Positions 1 to 7,217 of a stretch of 7,249 nucleotides of DNA are shown piece after piece; position 1 is the first letter of the stretch; each line of letters opens with the position of its first letter. The notes under the pieces were generated by a model. The model searched no databases and was not told the origin of the DNA. It saw only the letters and a list, made by a program, of their open reading frames with translations. Both the position numbers and the translations under genes were made by a program. Source of the stretch: DAOTEJ01 sp035454085 (lineage in GTDB: Bacteria > Pseudomonadota > Gammaproteobacteria > Burkholderiales > Burkholderiaceae_F); contig DAOTEJ010000106.1 in assembly GCA_035454085.1 (NCBI GenBank), positions 1 through 7,249 on the forward strand, read 5' to 3'.

Positions 1-21
1 TTCGGGTGGCCACTGTTCGAA

Positions 22-252
22 GCACGTGGCCCGCGCCGCAGGCGCGGGATCGTGCAGTTGGCTTCGGCCGCTGCGCTTAACTTCGCTGCGCGAAGTTAGC
101 CTGCGCCGCCGCGCAAGCGCGGTTGGCCGCCCGCCGCCATCGCGGCGCGTTACCAGGGCAGCCCGCAGGGCCGGCCGACAGGGGGAGCGGGGAGTCCCGA
201 GGGGTGGCGGTCCACCCCTCGGGGGCCGTGCGGCGGCACTAGCCGCGCAGTG
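22..252. repeat. Cluster of short perfect palindromes in gene-free left end
   Basis: This gene-free stretch downstream of slt is packed with hairpin-forming inverted repeats. I read an 8-bp stem with a 3-base loop at 30-48, extendable by GCACG/CGTGC at 22-26 and 51-55. There is a 9-bp stem at 78-98 (TAACTTCGC, loop TGC, GCGAAGTTA), a 6-bp stem at 109-122, a 6-bp stem at 132-147, and a 12-bp stem at 196-223 that is listed separately. An 11-base sequence at 66-76 recurs inverted at 257-267. The 78-98 stem is the most notable because it is relatively AT-rich and so less likely to arise from base composition alone. Such clusters can be REP/BIME-type intergenic repeats or transcription ends. I cannot tell which without copies elsewhere in the genome. 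The reading frames across this stretch give only arginine/alanine/proline-rich low-complexity peptides. Confidence 0.5.
196..223 (-). terminator. Strong GC-rich hairpin downstream of slt, possible transcription end
   Basis: A perfect 12-bp inverted repeat (CCCGAGGGGTGG / CCACCCCTCGGG) encloses a four-base loop at 208-211. It lies 49 bases beyond the slt stop codon in the direction of slt transcription, a natural place for a 3' end. No T-run follows it on the minus strand (the next bases are ACTCCCC), so it is not a classical intrinsic terminator. It could be an mRNA 3'-stabilising hairpin, a terminator that works without a U-tract, or a member of a REP-like family. Confidence 0.4.
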
Positions 253-272
253 TCCCGCGCAGCGGCCCAACC

Positions 273-2303
273 TCAGGGCAAGTCGGACGAAGCCACCGCC
301 GTCTTGGGCGCAATCGTCCCCAGCCGCGCCTTGAGCGATTGCTGCTTGTCGCTCGCCAGCGCGCTGTAATAGACCGCGTTGGACATCACCTTCTTCACGT
401 AGTCGCGCGTCTCGTTGAAGGGGATGGTCTCGGCGTAGATCGCGCCTTCCACCGGGCCGGGCAGGCTGGAGCGCCAGTTGCGCGCGCGCCCCGGGCCGGC
501 GTTGTAGGCGGCGGTGGCCAGCACGGGGTGGCCGTCCAGGTCGTCGAGCACCATGCGCAGGTAGCCGGTGCCCAGTTGCAGGTTGAGGTCGAGCTCGTTC
601 ACGCGCGCGGGCGAGTAGTCGGCCACCTTGAGCTTGGTGGCCACGTAGCGCGCGGTGGCGGGCATGAGCTGCATCAGCCCCGAGGCGCCCACCGAGGAGC
701 GCGCGTCCTGAATGAAGCGCGACTCCTGGCGGATCAGGCCGTAGGTCCAGTAGGGGTCGATGCCCGCGGCCTGGGCGTAGCGCGTCAGGGCCTCGCGGTG
801 CGGCATGGGGAAGCGCTGGGTGAAGTCGTATTCGGCCTTGGTGCGGTCCGAGGTGTTGATCATGCGGTCCAGCACGCTCTGGCTGCGCGCGTACTCGGCC
901 ACGGCCAGCAGTTGGCGGTCGTCCAGGCCGCGCAGCTGCCAGTTCCATTCGCGGTTGCCCTCGGCGCGCATGCCCAGTTCATAGAACTTGAGCGCGCGCG
1001 CGTAGCCGGGGTTGGCGGCAATGGCGGTGAGCTCGTCCACCGTGGGCGGCGCGGCGCGCGGCGGAATCACGATGGGCTGGCCCAGCTCTTCGGAAGCCAG
1101 CTTGCCGTAGAAGTGAAACTGCCCGGCGATGCTGTTGTAGAGCTCGGCGGCCTCGGCCTTGCGGCCCTCTTGCGCCTGCGCGCGCGCCAGCCAGTAGACC
1201 CAGGCCGGGTCCTTGCGCAGATCGGGCGGCATGCGCTCGATGGTGGAGCGCAGCATCTTCCAGTTGCCGGCGCGCAGCGCGGCGCGCGCCTGCCACTCGA
1301 GCACCTCGTCGATGCGCGCGGCGTCGGGGCCCACGCCCACCTGCTGGCCGCCGCGCTGGTACCACTCGTCGGCCTGCGGCAGCAGCTTGAGCGCGCCCAT
1401 GTGGCCGATGCGGCCCCACATCACGCCGCGCTGCTCGGGCGTGAGGTGCAGGTTGAGCGCGGCGCCGTGCTCGGCGGCTTCCTTGGGGTCGTCCTTGGCC
1501 AGGCGGGCAATCGCCACCAGCGCGAGCTCGGTCTGCACCTGCGTCAGGCGCCGCTCGTGAATCGCCAGCCAGCGCGCCGGCTGGTCGATCGCCTGGGCAA
1601 GCTGCTTGGCGTCCACCGGGCGGCCCTTGCCGTCGGTGAGCTGGGTACCCAGCCGCTTGGCGGTGCCGAACTGGTTCTGCTCCACCAGCGCGCGCACCCG
1701 CTCCCAGCCCGAGATGCGCCGGTCGGTGAGCAGCGCCTCGGTGAGCGCCAGGCAGCCGTCGCTGCCGGCGGCGGGCGAGTTGGCCAGCAGCACGCGCGCC
1801 TCGTGGGCGATCTTGTCGGCGGCGGCCTTGTCGGCGCGCTGGTAGCGCGCCAGGGTCACGAAGCAGCGCAGCTGAGGGTCGTCGGTGTTCCACACCAGCG
1901 GCGGCAGCTCGCGCTCGAGCGTGGCCAGGTCGCCCGAGCGGCCCAGCGCGATCAGCCACTCGAAGCGCAGCCGGTCGGCGGGGTAGGTGCCGGGGTACTT
2001 CTCGAAGTAGCGGCGCAGGTCGGCGGTGGTCTGGGCGTCGAGCGCGCGCAGGCGCGGCTGGATCTGCCAGAACTCCACGTAGGCGGCGAGCGGGTGGTCA
2101 GCCAGGCGCGGCGCGAGGGCGTCGAGCTTGGCGCGGTCGCCGCTGCGCGCGGCGTCGCGCGCGGCCAGGAAGGCGTCGTCGCCACTGACCGTGGCCGAGG
2201 CGGGCGCGCGGCGCGCGGCGGCGGGGTTGGTCTGCGCCGCCGCCCCGGTGGCGACCACCACCGAGAGCAGGGCCGAATAGACTGCCAGTCGAAGAAACTG
2301 CAT
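273..2303 (-). CDS. slt: Soluble lytic murein transglycosylase, periplasmic (Slt70-like)
   Basis: The protein has 676 residues when started at ATG 2303. It cleaves the MurNAc-GlcNAc bond of peptidoglycan to give 1,6-anhydro-muropeptides. Residues 1-23 form a signal peptide: a short basic start, a hydrophobic run, and an Ala-Ala-Ala site before Gln24. Residues about 35-470 are helical and repeat-like, as in the superhelical domain of Slt70, with the family-typical WVYWLARA (368) and FYGKLASEELG (398-408). The catalytic GH23 domain begins near 508. It has the ESRF motif with catalytic Glu527, GLMQLMPATA (542-551), AYNAGPGR (about 599-606) and ETIPFNETRDYV (625-636). Upstream ATGs at 2327 and 2369 would put charged residues ahead of the signal peptide and run into the divergent gene, so I reject them. 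The length is slightly above E. coli Slt (about 645). No Shine-Dalgarno sequence is evident. The activity class is secure; the exact family subtype is less so. Confidence 0.95.
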   Translation of the reverse strand: MQFLRLAVYSALLSVVVATGAAAQTNPAAARRAPASATVSGDDAFLAARDAARSGDRAKLDALAPRLADHPLAAYVEFWQIQPRLRALDAQTTADLRRYFEKYPGTYPADRLRFEWLIALGRSGDLATLERELPPLVWNTDDPQLRCFVTLARYQRADKAAADKIAHEARVLLANSPAAGSDGCLALTEALLTDRRISGWERVRALVEQNQFGTAKRLGTQLTDGKGRPVDAKQLAQAIDQPARWLAIHERRLTQVQTELALVAIARLAKDDPKEAAEHGAALNLHLTPEQRGVMWGRIGHMGALKLLPQADEWYQRGGQQVGVGPDAARIDEVLEWQARAALRAGNWKMLRSTIERMPPDLRKDPAWVYWLARAQAQEGRKAEAAELYNSIAGQFHFYGKLASEELGQPIVIPPRAAPPTVDELTAIAANPGYARALKFYELGMRAEGNREWNWQLRGLDDRQLLAVAEYARSQSVLDRMINTSDRTKAEYDFTQRFPMPHREALTRYAQAAGIDPYWTYGLIRQESRFIQDARSSVGASGLMQLMPATARYVATKLKVADYSPARVNELDLNLQLGTGYLRMVLDDLDGHPVLATAAYNAGPGRARNWRSSLPGPVEGAIYAETIPFNETRDYVKKVMSNAVYYSALASDKQQSLKARLGTIAPKTAVASSDLP

Positions 2304-2309
2304 GCGCGA

Positions 2310-2318
2310 ATTACACCA
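2310..2318 (-). promoter_or_regulatory. Possible extended -10 promoter for slt
   Basis: On the minus strand this reads TG-G-TGTAAT, an extended -10 element with five of six matches to TATAAT. No convincing -35 box lies upstream, which an extended -10 promoter does not strictly need. Transcription would start six or seven bases downstream, almost exactly at the slt ATG (2303), giving a leaderless or nearly leaderless mRNA. That would fit the missing Shine-Dalgarno sequence. The call rests on a single short motif. Confidence 0.35.
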
Positions 2319-2325
2319 CGAGGCC

Positions 2326-2901
2326 ATGAGCGAGCCCCTCGAACCCTTGGAGCGCGTCCGCGCCCGCAAGTTGCAGCGCGAGGCGCTGCTGCGGCTGCGT
2401 GCCGCCCAGCCGCCCGCGGCCGAGGCGCGCGTGGCCGCGGGCGTGGCCGAGTGGCTGGCGCGCGCCGCGCCGGTGTGCGTGGGGTTTTACTGGCCGGTGC
2501 GCGGCGAGCCCGATCTGCGGCCGGTGCTCGCCGCCTGGCTGGCGGCTGACCCGCAGCGGGTGGCGGCCCTGCCGGTGATCGAGGGCGAGCGCATGCGCTT
2601 TCACGCCTGGACGCCCGCCACGCCCATGGGCCGCGGCGCCTATGGCATCGCCGTGCCGCACGACACGCCGCAAGTGCAGCCCGCCGCGCTGCTGGTGCCC
2701 TGCGTGGGCTTCGATGCGGCGGGCTACCGGCTGGGCTACGGCGGCGGCTGGTACGACCGCACGCTGGCCGCGCTGGATCCGCGGCCGCGCACGCTGGGCG
2801 TGGCCTACGAGGCCTGCCGGCTGGCGAGCATCGCGCCCGAGCCTCACGACGTGGCGCTCGATGCCGTGCTCACCGACGGTGCGGGCGTGGCGCTGCGCTG
2901 A
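2326..2901 (+). CDS. 5-formyltetrahydrofolate cyclo-ligase (MTHFS / YgfA family)
   Basis: This 191-residue cytoplasmic enzyme uses ATP to convert 5-formyl-THF into 5,10-methenyl-THF, returning a storage folate to one-carbon metabolism. Family marks are the basic N-terminal helix (VRARKLQREALLRLR, 11-25), GFYWPVRGEPD (53-63) with the folate-site Glu61, ALPVI (81-85), the glycine-rich nucleotide loop RLGYGGGWYDR (135-145), and PHDVALDAVLTD (173-184) near the end. The length is normal for the family. I chose the ATG at 2326. An in-frame ATG at 2302 would add eight residues and overlap the slt start codon. A GAGG precedes 2326 but sits only two bases away, so the start is not settled. The gene diverges from slt and converges on metF. 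The symbols ygfA and fau are both used for this family, so I give none. Confidence 0.93.
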   Translation: MSEPLEPLERVRARKLQREALLRLRAAQPPAAEARVAAGVAEWLARAAPVCVGFYWPVRGEPDLRPVLAAWLAADPQRVAALPVIEGERMRFHAWTPATPMGRGAYGIAVPHDTPQVQPAALLVPCVGFDAAGYRLGYGGGWYDRTLAALDPRPRTLGVAYEACRLASIAPEPHDVALDAVLTDGAGVALR

Positions 2902-3735
2902 TCAGGCCGCCAGGCCGAGGCGCTTCCAGAGCTCGAGCGTGGGCTCGGCCTGGTTCATGGTGTAGAAGTGCAGGCCGGGCGCCTCCATGGCGAGCAGCTG
3001 CTCGCACAGGTCGGTCACCACGTCCAGGCCGAAGGCGCGGATCGACTCGCGGTCGTCGCCGTAGCTTTCGAGCCGGCGGCGCACCCAGCGCGGGATCTCG
3101 GCCCCGCAGCCGTCAGAAAAGCGCGCGAGCTGCGTGTAGTTGGTGATGGGCATGATGCCCGGCACCACCGGCACGGTGCAGCCGGCCGCCGCCGCGTCCT
3201 CGATGAAGCGGTAATACGCGTCGGAGTTGTAGAAGTACTGCGTGATCGCCGAGTTGGCGCCCGCGCGGCACTTGCGCACGAAGGCGGCGAGGTCGTCGGC
3301 CGCGGTGCGCGCCTGCGGGTGCACCTCGGGGTAGGCGGCCACCTCGATGCGGAAGTGATCGCCGGTCTCGGCGCGGATGAACTCCACGAGCTCGTTGGCG
3401 TAGCGGAAGTCGGCCGCGCCCGTGCCCGCGCCCGACGGCAGGTCGCCGCGCAGCGCCACCAGCCGGCGGATGCCGGCGGCGCGGTAGGTGGCGAGCAGCT
3501 CGCGCACTTCCTCGCGGGTGGAGCCGACGCACGACAGGTGCGGCGCCACGGTGAGGCCCGCGGCGTGGATCTCCATCACCGTGGTGAGCGTGCCCTCGCG
3601 CGTGGAGCCGCCGGCGCCGAAGGTGACCGAGAAGAACTCGGGCCGCACCTCGGCCAGGCGGGCGCGCACCGCGCGCAGCTTGTCGGCGCCCTCGGGCGTC
3701 TTGGGCGGAAAGAACTCGAAACTGAAGCTCTGCAT
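2902..3735 (-). CDS. metF: Methylenetetrahydrofolate reductase
   Basis: This 277-residue flavoenzyme reduces 5,10-methylene-THF to 5-methyl-THF using FAD and NAD(P)H, supplying the methyl group for methionine synthesis from homocysteine. It is a single TIM-barrel domain of typical bacterial length. Visible motifs are FSFEFFPPK with catalytic Glu7 (equivalent to E. coli Glu28), SVTFGAGG (36-43), APHLSCVG (64-71), ALRGDLP (94-100) with the flavin-contacting Asp98, and AITQYFYN (163-170) with substrate-binding Gln166. PGIMPITNYTQL (192-203) and HFYTMNQ (256-262) complete the family pattern. No Shine-Dalgarno sequence is visible. Its ATG overlaps the stop of the upstream membrane-protein gene as TGATG, which suggests translational coupling. 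It is the last gene of the ahcY unit. Its stop meets the cyclo-ligase stop with no gap, leaving no room for a private terminator. Confidence 0.97.
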   Translation of the reverse strand: MQSFSFEFFPPKTPEGADKLRAVRARLAEVRPEFFSVTFGAGGSTREGTLTTVMEIHAAGLTVAPHLSCVGSTREEVRELLATYRAAGIRRLVALRGDLPSGAGTGAADFRYANELVEFIRAETGDHFRIEVAAYPEVHPQARTAADDLAAFVRKCRAGANSAITQYFYNSDAYYRFIEDAAAAGCTVPVVPGIMPITNYTQLARFSDGCGAEIPRWVRRRLESYGDDRESIRAFGLDVVTDLCEQLLAMEAPGLHFYTMNQAEPTLELWKRLGLAA

Positions 3736-4091
3736 CAGCGCTTGCGATCGAACTTGTTGGGCAGCAGGAAGGAGAACAGCCAGCCGAAGATCGAGAACAG
3801 GATCGCGCCGAACAGCGCGGCCCAGAAGCCGTTGACGTGGAAGCCGGGCAGCAGGTTGCCCACCGCCCAGAACAGCAGCGCGTTGAGCACGAACAGGAAC
3901 AGGCCGAGCGTGAGGATGGTCACCGGCAGGGTGAGCACGATCAGGATGGGCTTGACCAGCACGTTGACCAGGCCGAGCACGATCGCGGCGATGAAGGCCG
4001 ACGTGTAGGTGTCGACCGTGACCCCGGGCACGACCAGCGTGACCAGGTAGAGCGCGACCGCGTTGAGTATCCAGACCAGCAGGATGCGCAT
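3735..4091 (-). CDS. Small four-helix membrane protein, PF04020 'phage holin family 4' (YvlD-like)
   Basis: This 118-residue protein is almost entirely hydrophobic, with about four membrane segments near residues 3-22, 30-47, 52-77 and 86-110 and a basic tail (NKFDRKR). The family pattern is clear: PGVTVD after the first helix, LGLVNVLVKPIL (39-50), TLPVTILTLGLF (54-65), then a final glycine/alanine-rich helix. PF04020 members carry the database label 'phage holin', but most are chromosomal and not lytic, and their function is unknown. A GGGGAG ribosome site (4101-4106) lies nine bases before the ATG. The stop shares one base with the metF start (TGATG), so the two are probably translated in a coupled way. 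It sits between two methyl-cycle genes, an arrangement I recall from other betaproteobacteria. I infer only that it is co-expressed; no role in SAH or folate metabolism can be read from the sequence. Confidence 0.85.
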   Translation of the reverse strand: MRILLVWILNAVALYLVTLVVPGVTVDTYTSAFIAAIVLGLVNVLVKPILIVLTLPVTILTLGLFLFVLNALLFWAVGNLLPGFHVNGFWAALFGAILFSIFGWLFSFLLPNKFDRKR

Positions 4092-4133
4092 TGTTTTTCT
4101 CTCCCCTTGTGAGTGCGGCTCGACTTCACGCTG

Positions 4134-4181
4134 AAAAGCGGCACGCGAGCGGGCGTGAGCCCGCTCGCGAAACTTTCCGCT
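4134..4181 (-). terminator. Intrinsic terminator or attenuating hairpin after ahcY
   Basis: A perfect 11-bp stem (CGCGAGCGGGC, 4144-4154, with GCCCGCTCGCG, 4159-4169) encloses a four-base loop. Flanking AGCGG (4137-4141) and CCGCT (4177-4181) can pair to extend it across an internal loop. On the minus strand a TTTT run (4137-4134) directly follows the outer pairing, as expected of an intrinsic terminator reading in the ahcY direction. It lies in the 96-base gap between ahcY and the membrane-protein gene. I see no clear promoter between it and the next gene, so the downstream pair probably depends on partial read-through. It could instead mainly protect the ahcY 3' end. Confidence 0.6.
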
Positions 4182-4187
4182 GCAACA

Positions 4188-5612
<1,425 letters not shown>

Positions 5613-5619
5613 CTCGCGC

Positions 5620-5625
5620 CCTCCT
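5620..5625 (-). promoter_or_regulatory. ahcY ribosome binding site
   Basis: A perfect AGGAGG on the minus strand lies seven bases before ATG 5612. It fixes the ahcY start and is the strongest Shine-Dalgarno sequence I noticed in the window. It lies 12 or more bases after the riboswitch core, within reach of the alternative pairings described in the findings. Confidence 0.85.
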
Positions 5626-5637
5626 GGATAGAAGTTT

Positions 5638-5722
5638 GCGAGCGCCGTTGCCAGCGGGCCGGGGAGGCCCGCTGCCTCGAGCCTGGCGGGTGGGGAACCC
5701 GTCGCAACGCTCCTCGAGGCGA
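5638..5722 (-). promoter_or_regulatory. S-adenosylhomocysteine (SAH) riboswitch in the ahcY leader
   Basis: Read on the minus strand, this matches the known SAH riboswitch architecture (Rfam family SAH_riboswitch). P1 is a 7-bp helix of CCTCGAG (5719-5713) with CTCGAGG (5681-5675). It is followed by the conserved GAGCGTTGCGA (5712-5702). P2 is CGGGT/ACCCG (5701-5697 with 5691-5687). The conserved CCAGG (5686-5682) precedes the 3' strand of P1. An optional 9-bp hairpin follows (5674-5666 with 5660-5652). Then comes CAACGGCGCTC (5650-5640), whose GGCGCTC (5646-5640) pairs back to GAGCGTT (5712-5706) to form the pseudoknot. This class is known to sit upstream of ahcY in beta- and some gammaproteobacteria and to turn expression on when SAH is bound. 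The core ends 27 bases before the ahcY ATG. Confidence 0.94.
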
Positions 5723-5728
5723 GCGCGC

Positions 5729-5758
5729 ATTCTAGCCGCGTGCACCGGTCCGGGGGAA
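5729..5758 (-). promoter_or_regulatory. Probable sigma70-type promoter for the ahcY unit
   Basis: TAGAAT on the minus strand (5734-5729) matches TATAAT at five of six positions. A weak TTCCCC (5758-5753) stands 18 bases upstream as a possible -35 box. Transcription would start near 5722, just before the first riboswitch helix at 5719. That agreement with the independently recognised riboswitch is the main reason to trust it. Confidence 0.6.
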
Positions 5759-5781
5759 TGTCGCGTTCTCCCCTAGAAAGC

Positions 5782-5813
5782 CGGGGCGGTGGCAGTTGTG
5801 TCACGCCGCCCCG
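5782..5813 (-). terminator. Possible terminator hairpin after trpS
   Basis: An 8-bp GC stem (CGGGGCGG, 5782-5789, with CCGCCCCG, 5806-5813) with a 16-base loop lies in the trpS-ahcY gap, about 65 bases past the trpS stop. On the minus strand it is followed by GCTTTCT, a weak T-tract. It would separate trpS transcription from the riboswitch-controlled unit. The rest of the 5723-5878 gap holds the ahcY promoter and otherwise nothing I recognise. Confidence 0.4.
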
Positions 5814-5878
5814 CGGCGCGAAGCGACGGGCCAGGCCGGACCGGGCCGCGTCGAGCCCGCGCCCGGGTGCGGCGGCGC

Positions 5879-7183
5879 TCAGGCGGCCGCGGCTTCGATC
5901 AGGCGGGCCAGGGCGGCGGCGACCTCGGCGCGATCGGCCACGCAGTTTGCGGGGGCCTCGGCCAGCGCCGCGGCGCCCTCGAGCTTGAGCCGGGCCACCC
6001 ACTGGCCGGCGTCGCGCCCGGAGGCGAAGCCCTCGCTTTGCAGCAGCACGCGCCCGTCGGCGGCGCTGAGCTTGAAGTAGAAGCGGCCGTCGGCCTCGCG
6101 GTACTGCTTGAACACGGGCAGCGCGGGCGCGGCCTCGGGCGCGGCGGCCGGGGCCGGCGCGGCCAGCGCGCGGAAGGGGCGCAGGCCCACGGCGCGGCGC
6201 AGCTCGTCCATCAGCGGCGCGGCCAGTGCGCGGGCGCGCGCCGCACCGGCCTGCAAGGTCTGCTCGATGTGCTCGGGGTGGGCCATGAGCGACTCGTAGC
6301 GCGCGCGCAGCGGGCCGACCTCGGCCTCGATGCGCTCGGCCAGGCGCCGCTTGGCCTCGCCCCAGGCCAGCCCGGCGCGCAGCTCGGCGCGGAAGGCGGC
6401 ACGCTCGGCGGGGGTGGCGAAGGCGTCGTAGATCGCCACCAGCGCCGTGCCCTCGGGCTCCTTGGGCTCGCCGGGCAGGCGCGAGTCGGTGACGATGCGC
6501 GCGATGGCCTCGCGCAGCGCGCGCTCGCCGCCCTCGAACAGCGGGATCACGTTGTCGTAGCTCTTGCTCATCTTGCGGCCGTCGAGTCCGGGCAGCAGTT
6601 CCATCTCGGCGTCGGTCACCGCCTCGGGTAGCACGAAGAATTCGCGGGCGCCCCCGAACAGGTGGTTGAAGCGCTGCGCCACGTCGCGCGCCATCTCGAT
6701 GTGCTGGACCTGGTCCTTGCCCACCGGCACCTGGTGGGCGTTGAACATCAGGATGTCGGCGGCCATCAGGATGGGGTAGCAGTACAGGCCCATGCTCACG
6801 CCGGCGTCGGCTTCCTCGCCCGCGGCGAGGTTGGCGTCGACCGCGGCCTTGTAGGCGTGGGCGCGGTTCATCTGGCCCTTGCTGGTGACGCAGGTGAGCA
6901 GCCAGTTGAGCTCGGCGATCTCGGGCACGTCGCTTTGCCGGTAGAAGACCACGCGCTCGGTGTCGAGCCCCGCGGCCAGCCAGGTGGCGGCGATCGCCAG
7001 GCGCGAGCGCTCGATGCGGCCGGGCTCGTCGCACTTGATCAGCGCGTGGTAGTCGGCCATGAAGAAGAAGCTCTCCACGCCGGGGGCGCGGCTCGCGGCG
7101 ATGGCGGGCCGGATCGCGCCGACGTAGTTGCCGAGGTGAGGCGTGCCGGTGGTGGTGATGCCGGTGAGGACGCGCAGGCTCAT
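5879..7183 (-). CDS. trpS: Tryptophanyl-tRNA synthetase with C-terminal DUF1508/YegP-like domain
   Basis: This 434-residue cytoplasmic class Ic synthetase charges tRNA-Trp with tryptophan using ATP. Residues 1-335 are the complete enzyme. The HIGH-type motif is TGTPHLGNY (12-20), the tryptophan/ATP-pocket segment is FNAHQVPVGKDQVQHIE (147-163), and the KMSKS loop is DGRKMSKSYDN (201-211). An Ala/Pro-rich linker (about 340-355) leads to an extra domain (356-430), which begins VFKQYREADGRFYFKL and continues VLLQSEGF. This resembles the DUF1508/YegP fold, in which a short strand unit reads like 'F..Y...DG.y.F.L.a.nG.vi..S.gy'. The enzyme is about 100 residues longer than E. coli TrpS (334), and I recall similar long forms in Pseudomonas and some betaproteobacteria. 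The ATG at 7183 gives the normal family N-terminus, but no Shine-Dalgarno sequence is visible before it. Confidence 0.96.
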   Translation of the reverse strand: MSLRVLTGITTTGTPHLGNYVGAIRPAIAASRAPGVESFFFMADYHALIKCDEPGRIERSRLAIAATWLAAGLDTERVVFYRQSDVPEIAELNWLLTCVTSKGQMNRAHAYKAAVDANLAAGEEADAGVSMGLYCYPILMAADILMFNAHQVPVGKDQVQHIEMARDVAQRFNHLFGGAREFFVLPEAVTDAEMELLPGLDGRKMSKSYDNVIPLFEGGERALREAIARIVTDSRLPGEPKEPEGTALVAIYDAFATPAERAAFRAELRAGLAWGEAKRRLAERIEAEVGPLRARYESLMAHPEHIEQTLQAGAARARALAAPLMDELRRAVGLRPFRALAAPAPAAAPEAAPALPVFKQYREADGRFYFKLSAADGRVLLQSEGFASGRDAGQWVARLKLEGAAALAEAPANCVADRAEVAAALARLIEAAAA

Positions 7184-7217
7184 GGGGCGAGGCAGGGCCG
7201 AAAACGAAACAGGCGCG

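Noticed and set aside
76..101. An integron attC site, because GCTTAAC and GTTAGCC flank the hairpin at 78-98
   Set aside because: The hairpin is only 21 bases with no room for the paired inner boxes and spacer of attC. GTTAGCC deviates from GTTRRRY, and there is no integrase or cassette gene.
26..334. A 102-codon plus-strand frame at the left end
   Set aside because: The product is a low-complexity Arg/Ala/Pro peptide read through the palindromes and into antisense slt, with no ribosome site or recognisable motif.
2304..2369. Longer slt N-terminus starting at 2327 or 2369
   Set aside because: It would place Arg/Ser-rich residues before a normal signal peptide and extend into the divergent cyclo-ligase coding sequence.
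339..2549. A 736-codon open frame on the plus strand opposite slt
   Set aside because: It is antisense to a fully recognisable transglycosylase. Its translation is Gly/Ala/Val/Arg/His-rich with no domain, as expected from GC-biased third positions.
3735..4091. Evidence for a prophage, from the 'holin' family name
   Set aside because: There are no endolysin, spanin, tail or integrase genes nearby. PF04020 members are commonly chromosomal, and this one is embedded in a metabolic operon.
5652..5674. The 9-bp GC hairpin in the ahcY leader as an intrinsic terminator
   Set aside because: No T-run follows, and it sits at the known optional hairpin position within the SAH riboswitch, just before the pseudoknot strand.
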